Assembly (NCBI GenBank): GCA_012032425.1
Contig: JAAUQE010000001.1
Span: forward strand, 1-60,671
Reading direction: 5' to 3'
Source of the DNA: Leptolyngbya sp. RL_3_1
Lineage (GTDB): Bacteria; Cyanobacteriota; Cyanobacteriia; Phormidesmidales; Phormidesmidaceae
Length of the DNA: 60,671 nucleotides
Shown here: positions 19,087 through 29,227 of the stretch, in pieces
How the letters are laid out: every line of letters starts with the position of its first letter
How positions within the stretch are numbered: the stretch's first letter is position 1
Program-made: the position numbers and the translations under genes
The notes under the pieces: model-generated
Databases searched by the model: none
Told to the model about the DNA's origin: nothing
What the model saw: the letters and a program-made list of their open reading frames with translations, nothing else

Positions 19087-20552
19087 ATGGATATGTCGAT
19101 TGATGCAAATCGCGATCGCCGCCCCCAATCGGGCCGACTCACTTCAATGGGCCGCGCCCTGTTTGCGCCGGTAGATATTGCCGCCCTGGTGTACTTTCGG
19201 ATCGCTTTTGGGCTGGTCATGCTCTGGGAGGTCTGGCGCTATTTCGACCATGGCTGGATTGGCCGCTACTGGATCGAGCCGGTGATGCACTTCACCTACT
19301 ACGGCTTTGATTGGGTGCGCCCTTGGCCGGGTAACGGCATGTATCTGCACTTTGTCGGCTTAGGTCTCTTGGCGATCGGCATCACCCTGGGCTACTGGTA
19401 CCGGGTCTGTACGGTGCTGTTTTTCACCGGTTTCACCTATATCTTTCTGCTAGAAAAGGCCCGCTATCTCAACCACTTTTATCTGATTTGCCTAATTAGC
19501 TTTCTGCTGATTTTTATCCCTGCCCATCGGGCCTTTTCGATGGATGTTTGGCGTCACCCCCGCCTGCGATCGCCCACCGTTCCAGCCTGGACCTTGGGGC
19601 TGTTGCGGCTACAGTTGGGCATTCCTTACGTTTATGGAGGGTTGGCCAAGCTGAATGGCGATTGGTTGCAGGGGGAGCCGATGCGCATGTGGATGGCGAA
19701 TCGCACCGACTTTCCGGTGATTGGCAGCCTCTTTACTCGGGAATGGATGGTCCATAGCCTCAGCTACGGGGGGCTGCTCCTGGATCTGCTGGTGGTGCCA
19801 CTGCTCCTGTGGCGGCGCACCCGACCCTTTGCGTTTGGGGCAGCGCTGATCTTTCACCTGATGAATGCCCGCTTGTTTGCAATTGGGATTTTTCCCTGGT
19901 TCATGATTGCGGCAACCCTGGTCTTTTTCCGCCCGGATTGGCCTCGGTTACTGTGGCAGCAGCGATTGGGACTACGGGGGCTGCGTCACCGTTCATTCTC
20001 CCGGCCTACCGGTTCTGAGCGCATTGCGTTTCCCAAGCGCCAGCGGCCCGTGCTCCCATCAGGCCCGCTTTCGTCGAGACAGTCCCTCATCCTAGGGCTG
20101 CTGAGCGTCTATACCGCCCTCCAATTACTGCTACCTCTGCGCCACTACTTCTATCCCGGCAATGTCAGTTGGACCGAGGAAGGTCATCGATTTGCTTGGC
20201 ATATGAAATTGCGATCTAAATCGGCGGACGCGGTGTTTGTGGTGTTTAACAAGACCGACAATATCGTCCGCATCATCGAGCCAGAGGAGTTTTTACCCCG
20301 TTGGCAATCCCGCAAGATGGCCACTCGTCCCGATATGATCCTACAGTTCAGCCACTTTCTGGCCAAACGTTTGGCCCTGACCGATCGGAACGGGTGGAGG
20401 TGCGCGCCGAGGTATTCGCCTCCTTGAATGGGCGGGGCTATCAACGGCTCGTTGATCCCACCGTGGATCTGGCCCAGGTCTCTCAGACCCTGATGCCGAT
20501 GGATTGGATCTTGCCGTTGCAGGTACCGCTATCCAACCCATCGGATTTATAA
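19087..20552 (+). CDS. HTTM-domain membrane protein, gamma-carboxylase-like (one frame break)
   Basis: A protein of about 488 residues with a horizontally transferred transmembrane (HTTM) domain, the membrane part shared with vitamin K-dependent gamma-glutamyl carboxylases. It has several membrane helices (for example YFRIAFGLVMLWEVWRYF), the motif LNHFYLICLISFLL, GIPYVYGGLAKLN, and a hydrophilic C-terminal region. The frame breaks at GATCG (20383-20387), where a C expected from GATCGC is missing. The restored end reads ERVEVRAEVFASLNGRGYQR and stops at 20552. The start at 19087 is tentative; MGRALFAPVD (19147) is an alternative. It lies 89 bases before menD, the same strand. Confidence 0.75.
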
Positions 20553-20641
20553 AACACCCTTGTGCTTCTCGAAGGGGCCACCCTGCCATCAGGGGTGACC
20601 TGGTTTAGCGCATACTGGGTACGGACTTGGGCCGCTGCACC

Positions 20642-22392
20642 ATGCTGGATTTCCGTCATCCCAATAGCCTCTGGGCCACCGTCGCCGTCGAAACCCTGGT
20701 GCGTTTAGGACTGACAACGGCGGTGATTTCCCCTGGCTCCCGCTCCACCCCCTTGACCCTGGCCTTAGCGGCCCATCCCCAGGTGGAGGCAATCCCGGTA
20801 TTGGATGAGCGATCGGCCAGTTTTTTCGCCCTGGGGCGGGCCAAGGCGACAGGGATGGCGGTGCTGCTGGTCTGTACCTCGGGGACAGCGGGGGCCAACT
20901 ACTTTCCAGCGGTGATTGAAGCCTGGGAAAGCCAAGTGCCGCTGCTGATCTTGACCGCCGATCGCCCCCCCGAGTTACGCCATTGCCGCTCGGGTCAGAC
21001 CATCGATCAGCAAAAGCTGTTTGGCACCTATGTCAATGGCTATGCAGAATTGGGCCTCCCCGAAGCGACCCCGGCGGCTCTGAGCTATCTGAGGCAAACC
21101 CTGAGCCACTATTGGCAGCAAGCCCATGGGCCTGGGGCAGGGCCGATTCATCTCAACTGTCCGTTTCGGGATCCGTTGACCCCGCCGATTGTGCCTGCTC
21201 TGGACCCGGCGATGACCGCTTTAGAAGCGACGTGGAAGCCTACTTTTTTTGACCACCTCTCTCCCCTGGAGTCGTCGCCGCGCCTGTTGCCGCGCCTGCC
21301 CCCTGATTTAGCCGCGACAGAGCGGGGGGTGATGATTGCGGGTCCGGCTCAACCGGTGGACCCGATCGCCTATTGCCAAGGGATCGCGGCGCTTTCTAAA
21401 ACCCTGGGTTGGCCCATCCTGGCCGAAGGGCTATCGCCCCTCCGAAATTACGGGCATTTGAATCCCGGCTTGGTGACCACCTACGATGCCCTATTGCGCC
21501 AGCCTGAGTTGGCCATTGGTTTGGCCCCGGACCAGGTTTTGCAAATTGGCCCCTTGCCCACCAGTAAGGTGTTGCGGCAGTGGCTCACGGCAGTTGATCC
21601 ACTACGGTGGGTGATTGGCATGGGGGATCGCAATGGCGACCCGCTCCATGGCCGCACCCGTTCCTTAGGGGAGATCTCCTTGGACGGTTTGGCGTCCATG
21701 ATTTCAGTTGAGCGGTCTCAATCGCCTCAGCCCCACCAGCCCCCGCCTTATTGGCAAACTTGGCAGCATTGGGAAGCGATCGCTCGCCAGCGACTCGATC
21801 ACACCCTGGCCAAACTCGATCGCCCCTTTGCCGGTAAAGTCCCTTGCTGATGGCCCAAGTCCTCCCCGCCAACATGCCGGTGTGGATCGCCAATAGCACC
21901 CCCGTGCGGGATGTGGAATGGTTTTGGCCAGTGGGAGATCGGGGGATTAAACCCTGCTTTAATCGGGGGGCAAATGGCATTGATGGCACCCTATCCACGG
22001 CGCTGGGGATGGTCCATGGCGGTCATGGTGTGTTGCTTACGGGGGACTTGGCGCTGCTGCACGACAGCAATGGCTTTTTGATTCGGCCTCAGTTGCGGGG
22101 CCATTTGACCATTGTGCTGATCAATAACCAGGGAGGCGGCATTTTTGAGATGCTGCCGATTGCCGATTTTGAGCCTTACTTTGAGCCCTTCTTCGCTACG
22201 CCCCAATCGGTCAACTTTGAGACCCTCTGCGCCGCCCATGGGGTCACCTATGAGCTTATTCACACCTGGACACAGTTGGCAGAGCGACTCAGAGAGTTCC
22301 CCGAACAGGGCATTCGCTTGCTGGAGGTGAGGAGCGATCGCCAGCAAGACGCCCAACAACGCCTCAATCTTTTGGATCAGGTTCTGACTTAA
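20642..22392 (+). CDS. menD: SEPHCHC synthase MenD (one frame break)
   Basis: A thiamine diphosphate-dependent enzyme that condenses isochorismate with 2-oxoglutarate in phylloquinone (vitamin K1) synthesis. It starts [20 protein letters not shown] and has [34 protein letters not shown] and [11 protein letters not shown] in the N-terminal half, and [16 protein letters not shown] and the cofactor loop [11 protein letters not shown] in the C-terminal half. One base is missing near 21848 (probably a G in GKVPWLMAQ). Restored length is about 583 residues, normal for MenD. With menG in the same window, two steps of the pathway are represented. Confidence 0.92.
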
Positions 22393-22427
22393 ACGTTCTG
22401 AATTTTAAGGATTGAATGTTAAGTTCA

Positions 22428-23256
22428 TCACCCCGATAGCCCAGCGCGACTGGGATATCGATGGAGCAGCGTAAAGAAAAGGTTGAAATCAAAGCTGCGG
22501 GGGTCAAGGCGGCTCCCAGACCGATCAACCCGTTGATGGGTGGTAATGCGGCTATCGGGAATGCTGCTGTTAGACAGTAACCAAGCCGCAGATTCATACT
22601 GCGCTCGGGTATACCCGCTGTGGGTACGACCGTTGCCTCGGCCATCACTGGGAGTCTCAAAGGAGACATGGTAAGCGAAGTTATTTACCGATGGGGGGGA
22701 AGGCGGGGTTGGTCCGTACGGTTTCAGGACCATTGGGGCCATCAAAGACAGAATTCCCAGCCCCGTAGGCGCGATTTTCGGGCGGGACGATGTAGTAGAC
22801 GGTGCCATCTAAACCAATCAAGGTGTGGTAGCTCACCTGATCGGCATCGTTGGAATGATAGTTCTGAAACAGGTTGATGGCACTCTGGGCCGACCCCACG
22901 GTTTCATGGAGCACTGCAATAAAGGCATTGCTGACCGGATTGCCGTAGGCATCGGTGCTGTAGCGATCGCCATAATTACTGGGATCAGCCAGGGTGATTT
23001 CTTGGCGGGGCTGATAGTTCGGGGCCGTCTGGGCCACTAAGTTGGGTGCCGGCAAGGCAAAGTCTTGAGAGGCATGGTCATCGGTCGGGACGAGCACCGT
23101 GATGGCCGCTTGACCCACTGCGGGCAAGCCCGTTACGGCATCCACTGCCATCAGCCGATGGAAAGAGGGCCAAAACAATGCCCACAAAAATGCTAAGAGC
23201 AGCGTCAGCACCCCGCCCAAAATCCCTGTCCGCTGCCAAGTTTGTCGCCGCCCCAT
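22428..23256 (-). CDS. N-acetylmuramoyl-L-alanine amidase, Amidase_2 type (one frame break)
   Basis: A predicted zinc amidase cleaving the peptide from the glycan of peptidoglycan, anchored by an N-terminal membrane helix (GILGGVLTLLLAFLWALFW). The catalytic domain has FIAVLHETVGSA with the first zinc histidine, VSYHTLIGLDGTVYYIV, and in the second half YHVSFETP, DSRITTHQRVD and the end. One extra base in a run of seven G (22693-22699, plus strand) separates NPAFPP from SVNNFAYH. Restored length is about 275 residues. It is convergent with menD, with a gap of 35 bases. Confidence 0.8.
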
Positions 23257-23406
23257 GGCTAATTCCTACGCTCCGAATTTAGATTGACCGCCATCAGTTA
23301 TGCCCATGCTGGGCTAATTCGTACCCATGCTGGGCCTATTTTGCCTGAGGAGCTGAAAGGCAAGCAAAATGTTTACTTTTGTTGCGGAAATCTCTCGGCC
23401 CAGTGA

Positions 23407-23895
23407 CTACCAGGCAGACCAGCGATCCAGGGCGCGCTTACCACCCCAACGGTTGACAATTTCATCATCATAGTCATCCGCTAGCTTCACCACCGTATTC
23501 ACGGAGTAGGCCAGCTCAATCTGATCACAGGTAGACCCGACCAAGCTATGTTCAAAGACAACGTCGTTCTCAGAATCTAGCGCAAACCGCCCAAAGCGAA
23601 TGCCGTTGTTTTCGCGCAAGAGGTAATAGGCTAGGTCGGGGGTGATCTCCACATCGGTGACCACGTAGGAGCGGGTCGTAATCAGGGCATCATCGCCTTC
23701 CCAAGGCATTACCCGCGTTGAAGTTACTGCTGAGCCAAAATTAATGATAAAGAGCGGCTCATCGCCAAAGGTTAAAACGCCGCCCCCAAAGAGTTCGTAC
23801 ATCCAAGGGCTGATGCGTTCATAACAAGCTTGCTGGGCAGAGGTCTGGAAATCCATTGAGTCAGGAGGAAGGCGATCGCGTCCCAATTCTCTCAT
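23407..23895 (-). CDS. YbjN-domain family protein
   Basis: A 162-residue soluble protein resembling the cyanobacterial YbjN-domain family, which has a type III secretion chaperone-like fold and no firm function. The recognisable stretch runs from CYERISPWMYELFGGG through DDALITTRSYVVTDVEITPD and YLLRENNGIRFG to the strongly conserved end DEIVNRWGGKRALDRW. The ATG at 23895 has GAGGGG upstream; an internal ATG at 23856 is possible. The recognition is from memory of homologues, hence moderate confidence. It is divergent from the GTPase gene. Confidence 0.6.
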   Translation of the reverse strand: MRELGRDRLPPDSMDFQTSAQQACYERISPWMYELFGGGVLTFGDEPLFIINFGSAVTSTRVMPWEGDDALITTRSYVVTDVEITPDLAYYLLRENNGIRFGRFALDSENDVVFEHSLVGSTCDQIELAYSVNTVVKLADDYDDEIVNRWGGKRALDRWSAW

Positions 23896-23989
23896 CTTTC
23901 TTTACCCCTCTTGGGATCAACTGACTTGGGATGATTAACGCTTGGAGCAATTAAAGCGACGCTATCGATAGCAGGATGGGAGTTTGATC

Positions 23990-25494
23990 ATGGCTGAGGG
24001 GACTCCGACCCCAAATACCGGTGTTGATTTGGCGGCAGAACTGGATGCCGTGGTCAGAGACTTTGACGATTTGCAGACCGAGCTGACTTATCGTCAGGCT
24101 CAGGGTACCCTGCAAACCCTGCTAGAGCACCTCACCCTCACTCCCCGAGAAAGCGCCGATCTGCAGTCGGAAGTTCAGGAACTAACCGGCTTGCTGACCA
24201 AGCTGGAACAGGCCGTGATCCAGATCGCCGTTTTCGGGTTGGTGGGTCGGGGTAAGTCTTCGTTGCTGAATGCCTTGCTGGGTAGCGACGTGTTTGCCAC
24301 CGGCCCCACCCATGGGGTGACCCAACAACTGGCAACGGCCCCATGGCAGGTGCAGCAGGAAGCGATCGCCCCTGAGCAAACCGTCTGGCGGGTGAGTTCC
24401 CGCACCCCCGATCAGGCTCGCATTGAGTTGATCGATACCCCTGGTTTAGATGAGGTGAATGGGGCGGTGCGGGAGCAACTGGCTCAGCAGGTGGCTCAGA
24501 CGGCTGACCTGATTTTATTTGTCGTGGCCGGTGACATTACCCGCCGTGAATATGAAGCCCTGGCGGCGCTGCGCCAGGTGCATAAGCCGATTTTGCTGGT
24601 GTTCAATAAGGTTGATCAGTACCCGCCAGCGGATCGTCAGGCGATTTTTGAGGTGCTCCAGGAACACCGCCTCCACACCTTGATTGCCCCCGAAGAGATG
24701 GTGATGGCGGCGGCGGCCCCTCTGGTTGCCCAGGCCACCCGCCGTGCCGATGGTCGCCTCGTTACTCGGATGGCGCGGGGGGAGCCGCAAATCACCGATT
24801 TAAAGCTGAAGATTTTGGATGTTTTGCAGCGGGAAGGGCTGGCCCTCGTGGCCCTCAACACCCTGCTCTATGCCGATGATCTCAGCGACACCATCCGAGA
24901 AAAAAAGCTGCACCTGCGCGATCGCGCGCTGATGAGGTGATTTGGCAGGGGGTGATGGCCAAGGCGATCGCCGTCGCCCTCAACCCGATTACGGGCATTG
25001 ATGTGCTGACCGGGGCGGTGGTGGATGTCACCCTGCTGCTGACCCTATCGCGCCTCTATGGTTTACCCCTCACCCAGCAGGGCGCGGTGAAGCTGCTGCA
25101 AACCATGGCCCTAGAACTGGGTGGGCTGTCGGTGAGTGAGCTATTGGTCACCCTCGGGCTGAGCTCGCTCAAGGGGCTGCTCGGCCTCACGGCCCCCGCC
25201 ACAGTTGGGCTCGCCTTACCCCCCTACTTGGCGGTGGCGATCTCCCAGGCAGCCGTGGCGGGGGTGGCCAGTTACGGCTTAGGTAAAGTTGCCAAGGCTT
25301 ACTTTGCTCAGGGGGCCAGTTGGGGGAGCAACGGCCCTAAAGCCTTGGTGCAGGAGATTTTGAGCACTGTCGATCAGGACTCGATCCTAAATCGCGTCAA
25401 GGCCGAATTATTGGCCAAAATCCATGGGCCTAACGCGGCTAGCGCCCCCGTTGAACCTGCCGCTGATTCCCCTGGGTTTAGCAACGAAATGTGA
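23990..25494 (+). CDS. Membrane-associated GTPase with C-terminal DUF697-like domain (one frame break)
   Basis: A small GTPase of the Era/dynamin-like group, about 501 residues. G1 is GLVGRGKSSLLNALLG, G2 is likely THGVT, G3 IDTPGLDE and G4 FNKVDQ. A helical, hydrophobic C-terminal region (GIDVLTGAVVDVTLLLTLSRL) matches the DUF697 type that places such GTPases at the membrane. The frame breaks right after GCGATCGC (24918-24925); adding one base joins HLRDR to ADEVIWQG. The ATG at 23990 has GGAG eight bases upstream. The 142-residue hypothetical gene follows by 32 bases, probably the same transcript. Confidence 0.8.
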
Positions 25495-25526
25495 CAAGAT
25501 GAGAGCAGTAATGATCATCCGCGCGC

Positions 25527-25955
25527 ATGACTGCTTCTGAATCCCGTTCGATTCCTGCGTATCAAAAACTCAAAACCCTCCGCCCTCTGCTGCTGAAGTT
25601 TCATAAAGCCCTGCTCGAAGCGGAGCGCGATCGCTACGAGCGCATCCACGGCCCCATTGCCTCAAAAGGCGAATTCTTCCAGCTTGTGATTAGCGATGAC
25701 TGGTTTAGCTGGCTCCGCCCGATCTCGAAGTTCATTGTGCAAATGGATGAGGTGTTGTGGGCTAAGGAGCCGGTTTCTCCCAACCAAATTTATGATCTTC
25801 TGAATGAGGCCCGCGCCCTCGTTTCCCCCACTGAGGCCCATAGCGATGCCGCCAGTCGCTATGGGCAAGCGATTCAGCAGGATACGACCCTGGTTGGTAT
25901 GCACAACGCAGTGTCAGCCCTACTGGGCAATACTGCCTCAATGGGTGAACCTTAA
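25527..25955 (+). CDS. Conserved hypothetical protein
   Basis: I do not recognise a named family. The 142 residues are soluble, helix-rich and charged: YQKLKTLRPLLLKFHKALLE, GPIASKGEFFQLVISDDWFSWLRPISKFIVQMDE, then a less conserved C-terminus. The FFQLVISDDWFSWLRP segment is rich in aromatic residues and looks like a conserved core. Codon use resembles the neighbours and there is no membrane segment. It starts 32 bases after the GTPase, which suggests co-transcription. It converges on surE. Confidence 0.7.
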   Translation: MTASESRSIPAYQKLKTLRPLLLKFHKALLEAERDRYERIHGPIASKGEFFQLVISDDWFSWLRPISKFIVQMDEVLWAKEPVSPNQIYDLLNEARALVSPTEAHSDAASRYGQAIQQDTTLVGMHNAVSALLGNTASMGEP

Positions 25956-25996
25956 CGCAGGACTGCCGAGTCTTGAACAATGCAATGGGAAGCACC

Positions 25997-26680
25997 CTAC
26001 CAGAGTTGCAGTTCACTGATGCTAATCTGGCCCGAAAAGCACACCTCCACATCGGCCCCCGGATCCCGCCGGCGCTGCCCATAGGCTCCCACATAGTGGA
26101 ACTGACCCCCAATCACCGTAAACTCCGTGGGTAGCGGCTGGGTGCAGGCGGGACATTCCACCAACGCAGGCTCCGGATCATCTGAGCTGACGTAGGGCAA
26201 ATTCACATTCCAAAACCGCCCCGGTGGCAAAGGTCTGCCCATCAGCTTGCTCAGTACCTTGGCGGTGAGGCGGGTCGCCATATCCCAGTTAATGGGTTGG
26301 TGATTCTGAATATATTGGGAGATGGCAATCCCAGGCACCCGTAGCAGGGTTGCTTCTCGCACTGCTGCTACGGTCCCAGAAACATGCACATCAGCCCCTA
26401 AGTTGCCCCCCGCATTAATGCCCGATAGCACCCAGCGCGTTTCTGGATACAGGTAGCTCAGGGCAACTCGGGTGCAGTCGGCAGGGGTGCCACCGATGGC
26501 ATACTCCCCCACCCGGCGGGGCTCAATGGCAATGGGGCCACCCCGATTGATTTGATGGCTACAGCCTGACAGGGGTTGGCTAGGGGCGACGATGGCCGTT
26601 GCTTGACCCGAGAGCGCCGCCTGTAGGGCACGAATGCCGGGGGCATCAATGCCATCGTCGTTGGTGAGCACAATGGTCAT
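25997..26680 (-). CDS. surE: 5'/3'-nucleotidase SurE
   Basis: A metal-dependent nucleoside monophosphate phosphatase. The N-terminal TIVLTNDDGIDAPG carries the metal-binding Asp-Asp pair. The family motifs VAPSQPLSGCSHQI, GGTPADCTRVAL and VLSGINAGGNLG with the metal-binding Asn follow. Length 227 residues, normal, with an intact frame. The stop of dapF is five bases upstream on the same strand, so the two are very probably co-transcribed. Confidence 0.93.
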   Translation of the reverse strand: MTIVLTNDDGIDAPGIRALQAALSGQATAIVAPSQPLSGCSHQINRGGPIAIEPRRVGEYAIGGTPADCTRVALSYLYPETRWVLSGINAGGNLGADVHVSGTVAAVREATLLRVPGIAISQYIQNHQPINWDMATRLTAKVLSKLMGRPLPPGRFWNVNLPYVSSDDPEPALVECPACTQPLPTEFTVIGGQFHYVGAYGQRRRDPGADVEVCFSGQISISELQLW

Positions 26681-26685
26681 AACCC

Positions 26686-27540
26686 CTAAGCCATTTCACC
26701 CGCGAAGACCTGTTGGGCTGGCCCGGTCATGTAGACCCGGTTATCGGTCACAGACCATTCAATCTGTAGGGGGCCGCCGGGTAGCTCGACGGTGGCGCTG
26801 CGATCGCAATGATCGGTCAATACCCCTGCCACGAGGGCGGCACAGGCCCCAGTACCGCAGGCCAGCGTAGCCCCAGCGCCCCGCTCCCATACCCGCATTT
26901 TTAAATGGTCGCGGCTGATGACCTCGATAAATTCTGTATTAACCCGCTGGGGAAAAGCCGGGTGATGCTCAAACTGTGGCCCTAAATCAGCCAAATCAAT
27001 TGTGGCCACATCCGTCACAAAGGTGATGCAGTGGGGGTTACCCATGCTGACACAGGTGACGGCCCAAGGCTGATTGGCAACTTCCAGCACCTGATTCACC
27101 ACCTTTTCCCCTGGGGTGGCCAAGGTGGTGGGAATCTGCTCCGCCAGCAGGATGGGCGCTCCCATATCCACAGTGATCTGGCCGTCAGGTTGCAGCTTCG
27201 GGGTGATCACGCCCGCAAGGGTGTGAATCGTATAGGCTTTAGACCCCTCGGGAGCCTGACCAGCGGCGGTTTCTAAGGCGGCGATGAACTGGGCCAAGCA
27301 GCGGATGCCATTACCGCACATTTCTGGCTCTGAGCCATCGGAGTTAAAAATCCGCATGGTGTAATCGCTGCCCGATTGACCGGGCAAGGCAAAAATCACC
27401 CCGTCGGCTCCGATGCCAAAGTGGCGATCGCACCACTGGACCGCCTGCTCGGGGGTGAGTAGGGGCTCGGATTGATGGCGATTATCAATCAGGACAAAAT
27501 CATTTCCCAAGCCGTGATACTTACTAAATGCGATCGCCAT
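26686..27540 (-). CDS. dapF: Diaminopimelate epimerase DapF
   Basis: Converts LL- to meso-diaminopimelate for lysine and peptidoglycan synthesis. Both catalytic cysteines are visible, in [10 protein letters not shown] and in [12 protein letters not shown]. The N-terminus [13 protein letters not shown] is canonical. It is 284 residues and intact. hfq starts divergently 282 bases away; a dapF-hfq neighbourhood is frequent in cyanobacteria. The 282-base gap contains no other gene that I can recognise. Confidence 0.96.
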   Translation of the reverse strand: MAIAFSKYHGLGNDFVLIDNRHQSEPLLTPEQAVQWCDRHFGIGADGVIFALPGQSGSDYTMRIFNSDGSEPEMCGNGIRCLAQFIAALETAAGQAPEGSKAYTIHTLAGVITPKLQPDGQITVDMGAPILLAEQIPTTLATPGEKVVNQVLEVANQPWAVTCVSMGNPHCITFVTDVATIDLADLGPQFEHHPAFPQRVNTEFIEVISRDHLKMRVWERGAGATLACGTGACAALVAGVLTDHCDRSATVELPGGPLQIEWSVTDNRVYMTGPAQQVFAGEMA

Positions 27541-27822
27541 TGTGCCTCTTCAAGAATCCTCTGCAAATCATAATTCTCTGCGATCCGGTTCTGCCATGAC
27601 TGATTTTCTGCCTGAGTTACCCGCTCTCGGGTTGGGCAACAACCGCAGCTCTAGAACCGGTTGAAAGCGCTATCTTTAATCCTAGAACTTTCCCTGGCCC
27701 GACTCCGTCGTCATTGCTTGACTTTGTGGTGTTTGCTGGGCAGTGATGGTCAGTGGCAACTGCTGAACAGGGTAAGTTAAAACCAGACTTTTTATGGATT
27801 GCCCTAGGGGGCAGTAGCGTCT

Positions 27823-28083
27823 ATGACTTTAGAATTGAATACCGGCCTGCCTAGCACGAAATGGCTACAGGGGGCGCTGCGTGACAAGCAGTCCCTAGAG
27901 GTGAAGTTAGTGACTGGGGATGTCCTTAGGGGCACCGTCCGCTGGCAAGATCCCCAGTGCTTATGTATCGATACCGATGGTCAGGCCACTGTGGTTTGGC
28001 GGAGCGCGATCGCCTACCTAAAATTCAGCGGAGCCACGAGCCAGACCGTTCAAGACAATGCGCTCCTCCAGGCTGGCTCCTAG
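27823..28083 (+). CDS. hfq: Cyanobacterial Hfq-type Sm-like protein
   Basis: An 86-residue Sm-fold protein of the divergent cyanobacterial Hfq group. In Synechocystis Hfq affects motility and binds the pilus ATPase PilB1 rather than acting as a classical RNA chaperone. Sm1 is seen in LEVKLVTGDVLRGTVRWQD and Sm2 in TVVWRSAIAYLKF. The C-terminal tail is short, as in the group. It is divergent from dapF, and the M23 peptidase gene starts two bases after its stop, indicating one transcript. Confidence 0.85.
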   Translation: MTLELNTGLPSTKWLQGALRDKQSLEVKLVTGDVLRGTVRWQDPQCLCIDTDGQATVVWRSAIAYLKFSGATSQTVQDNALLQAGS

Positions 28084-28084
28084 A

Positions 28085-29029
28085 ATGACCCCCATCAAAC
28101 CAACGATGTCTTTATCCCGGCCCCTGGGTCTCAAGGCCATGCTCGGAAGACGCCCATGGCCCTGGCGAGCCGTGACCTTTATGGTCGTTGCGAGTTTCGT
28201 TGCCGCACTCGTGACCCTGCTCAGCCCCCTGCCAGCCCAAGCCTACGATGTCGCCATTCAACCGGCCAGCCCTCAACAGGGAGACACGGTGGCGATTGTC
28301 GTAACCGCAAATGCCGGTACCAGGGACACTCCTACGGTCAGCGTGAATGGAGAAACCTATCCCACGTTTGCTCTAGGGAGCGGGCGTTACCGGACCCTAG
28401 TACCCAGCAGCCCCCTGCACAGCTCGGGGCGCTATGTGATTCAGGTGACGGGCTCCGAGCGGACCCGCAATCCCGCCTTTTGGCTCGATCGCCGTAACTT
28501 TCCCGTTCAGCGCATCACCCTATCCTCAAGCGCTGCCAGCATTGAAGGCACTGATCACGAATTTGACCGGGTGCAGGCGTTTAAAGATGTGCTCAGCCCT
28601 CAGAAATATTGGAACGGCCCTTTCCTGCGCCCGAGCCAAGGCCGAGTGAGTTCTGAATATGGCGTGCGCCGCTATTACAATGGCGTCTTTGCTGAAGATT
28701 ACTACCACCGGGGCATCGATTACGCCGCTGCTACGGGCTCTCCGGTGGTGGCTCCCGCTGCGGGACGAGTCTCGCTAGTGGGGAGAGTCGCTGACGGCTT
28801 CGCGCTCCACGGCAACACCATTGGCATTGACCATGGCCAGGGGGTCGGCAGCATCTTCATTCACCTCAATAGCATTGCGGTGAGTGAAGGGGACATGGTG
28901 CAGCCCGGTCAGACCATTGGCACCATCGGTTCTACTGGCGCGTCTACTGGCCCCCACCTTCACTGGGGCGTATATGTGAATGGCGTCGCGGTTGATCCGG
29001 GTCCCTGGCGCAACGGCAGCATAGAGTAG
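28085..29029 (+). CDS. M23 family metallopeptidase (LytM-type)
   Basis: A predicted exported endopeptidase or LytM regulator acting on peptidoglycan cross-links. From the ATG at 28085 it has a basic N-terminus, one hydrophobic signal segment ending near LSPLPAQA-YD, a beta-rich Ig-like domain and a C-terminal M23 domain. The zinc ligands are in YHRGIDYAAATGSPV and PHLHWGVY, so the enzyme should be active. It is 314 residues. A start at 28058 would overlap hfq. Confidence 0.88.
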   Translation: MTPIKPTMSLSRPLGLKAMLGRRPWPWRAVTFMVVASFVAALVTLLSPLPAQAYDVAIQPASPQQGDTVAIVVTANAGTRDTPTVSVNGETYPTFALGSGRYRTLVPSSPLHSSGRYVIQVTGSERTRNPAFWLDRRNFPVQRITLSSSAASIEGTDHEFDRVQAFKDVLSPQKYWNGPFLRPSQGRVSSEYGVRRYYNGVFAEDYYHRGIDYAAATGSPVVAPAAGRVSLVGRVADGFALHGNTIGIDHGQGVGSIFIHLNSIAVSEGDMVQPGQTIGTIGSTGASTGPHLHWGVYVNGVAVDPGPWRNGSIE

Positions 29030-29227
29030 AGGTAGCCCCCGGACATGCAAATGCGTCTTTTTGGGTCCTAGAGCGGGTCTGCAAAAGTTTCTGGATAGTG
29101 CTGTCAGCTTTCTTAGGGCACCGGGCACAATAGACCCAATCAGACAAGACGGGTTCTTAAACCCTAATGCAGTGCCGAGATGATACCTGGGTTAGGTTTA
29201 GGGATGGCAATGAAGAGTGGGGATACC

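Noticed and set aside
22525-23256. Amidase_2 gene ending at a truncated stop near 22681
   Set aside because: The downstream frame continues the domain (zinc ligand regions and end), so the stop reflects one extra base in the G7 run.
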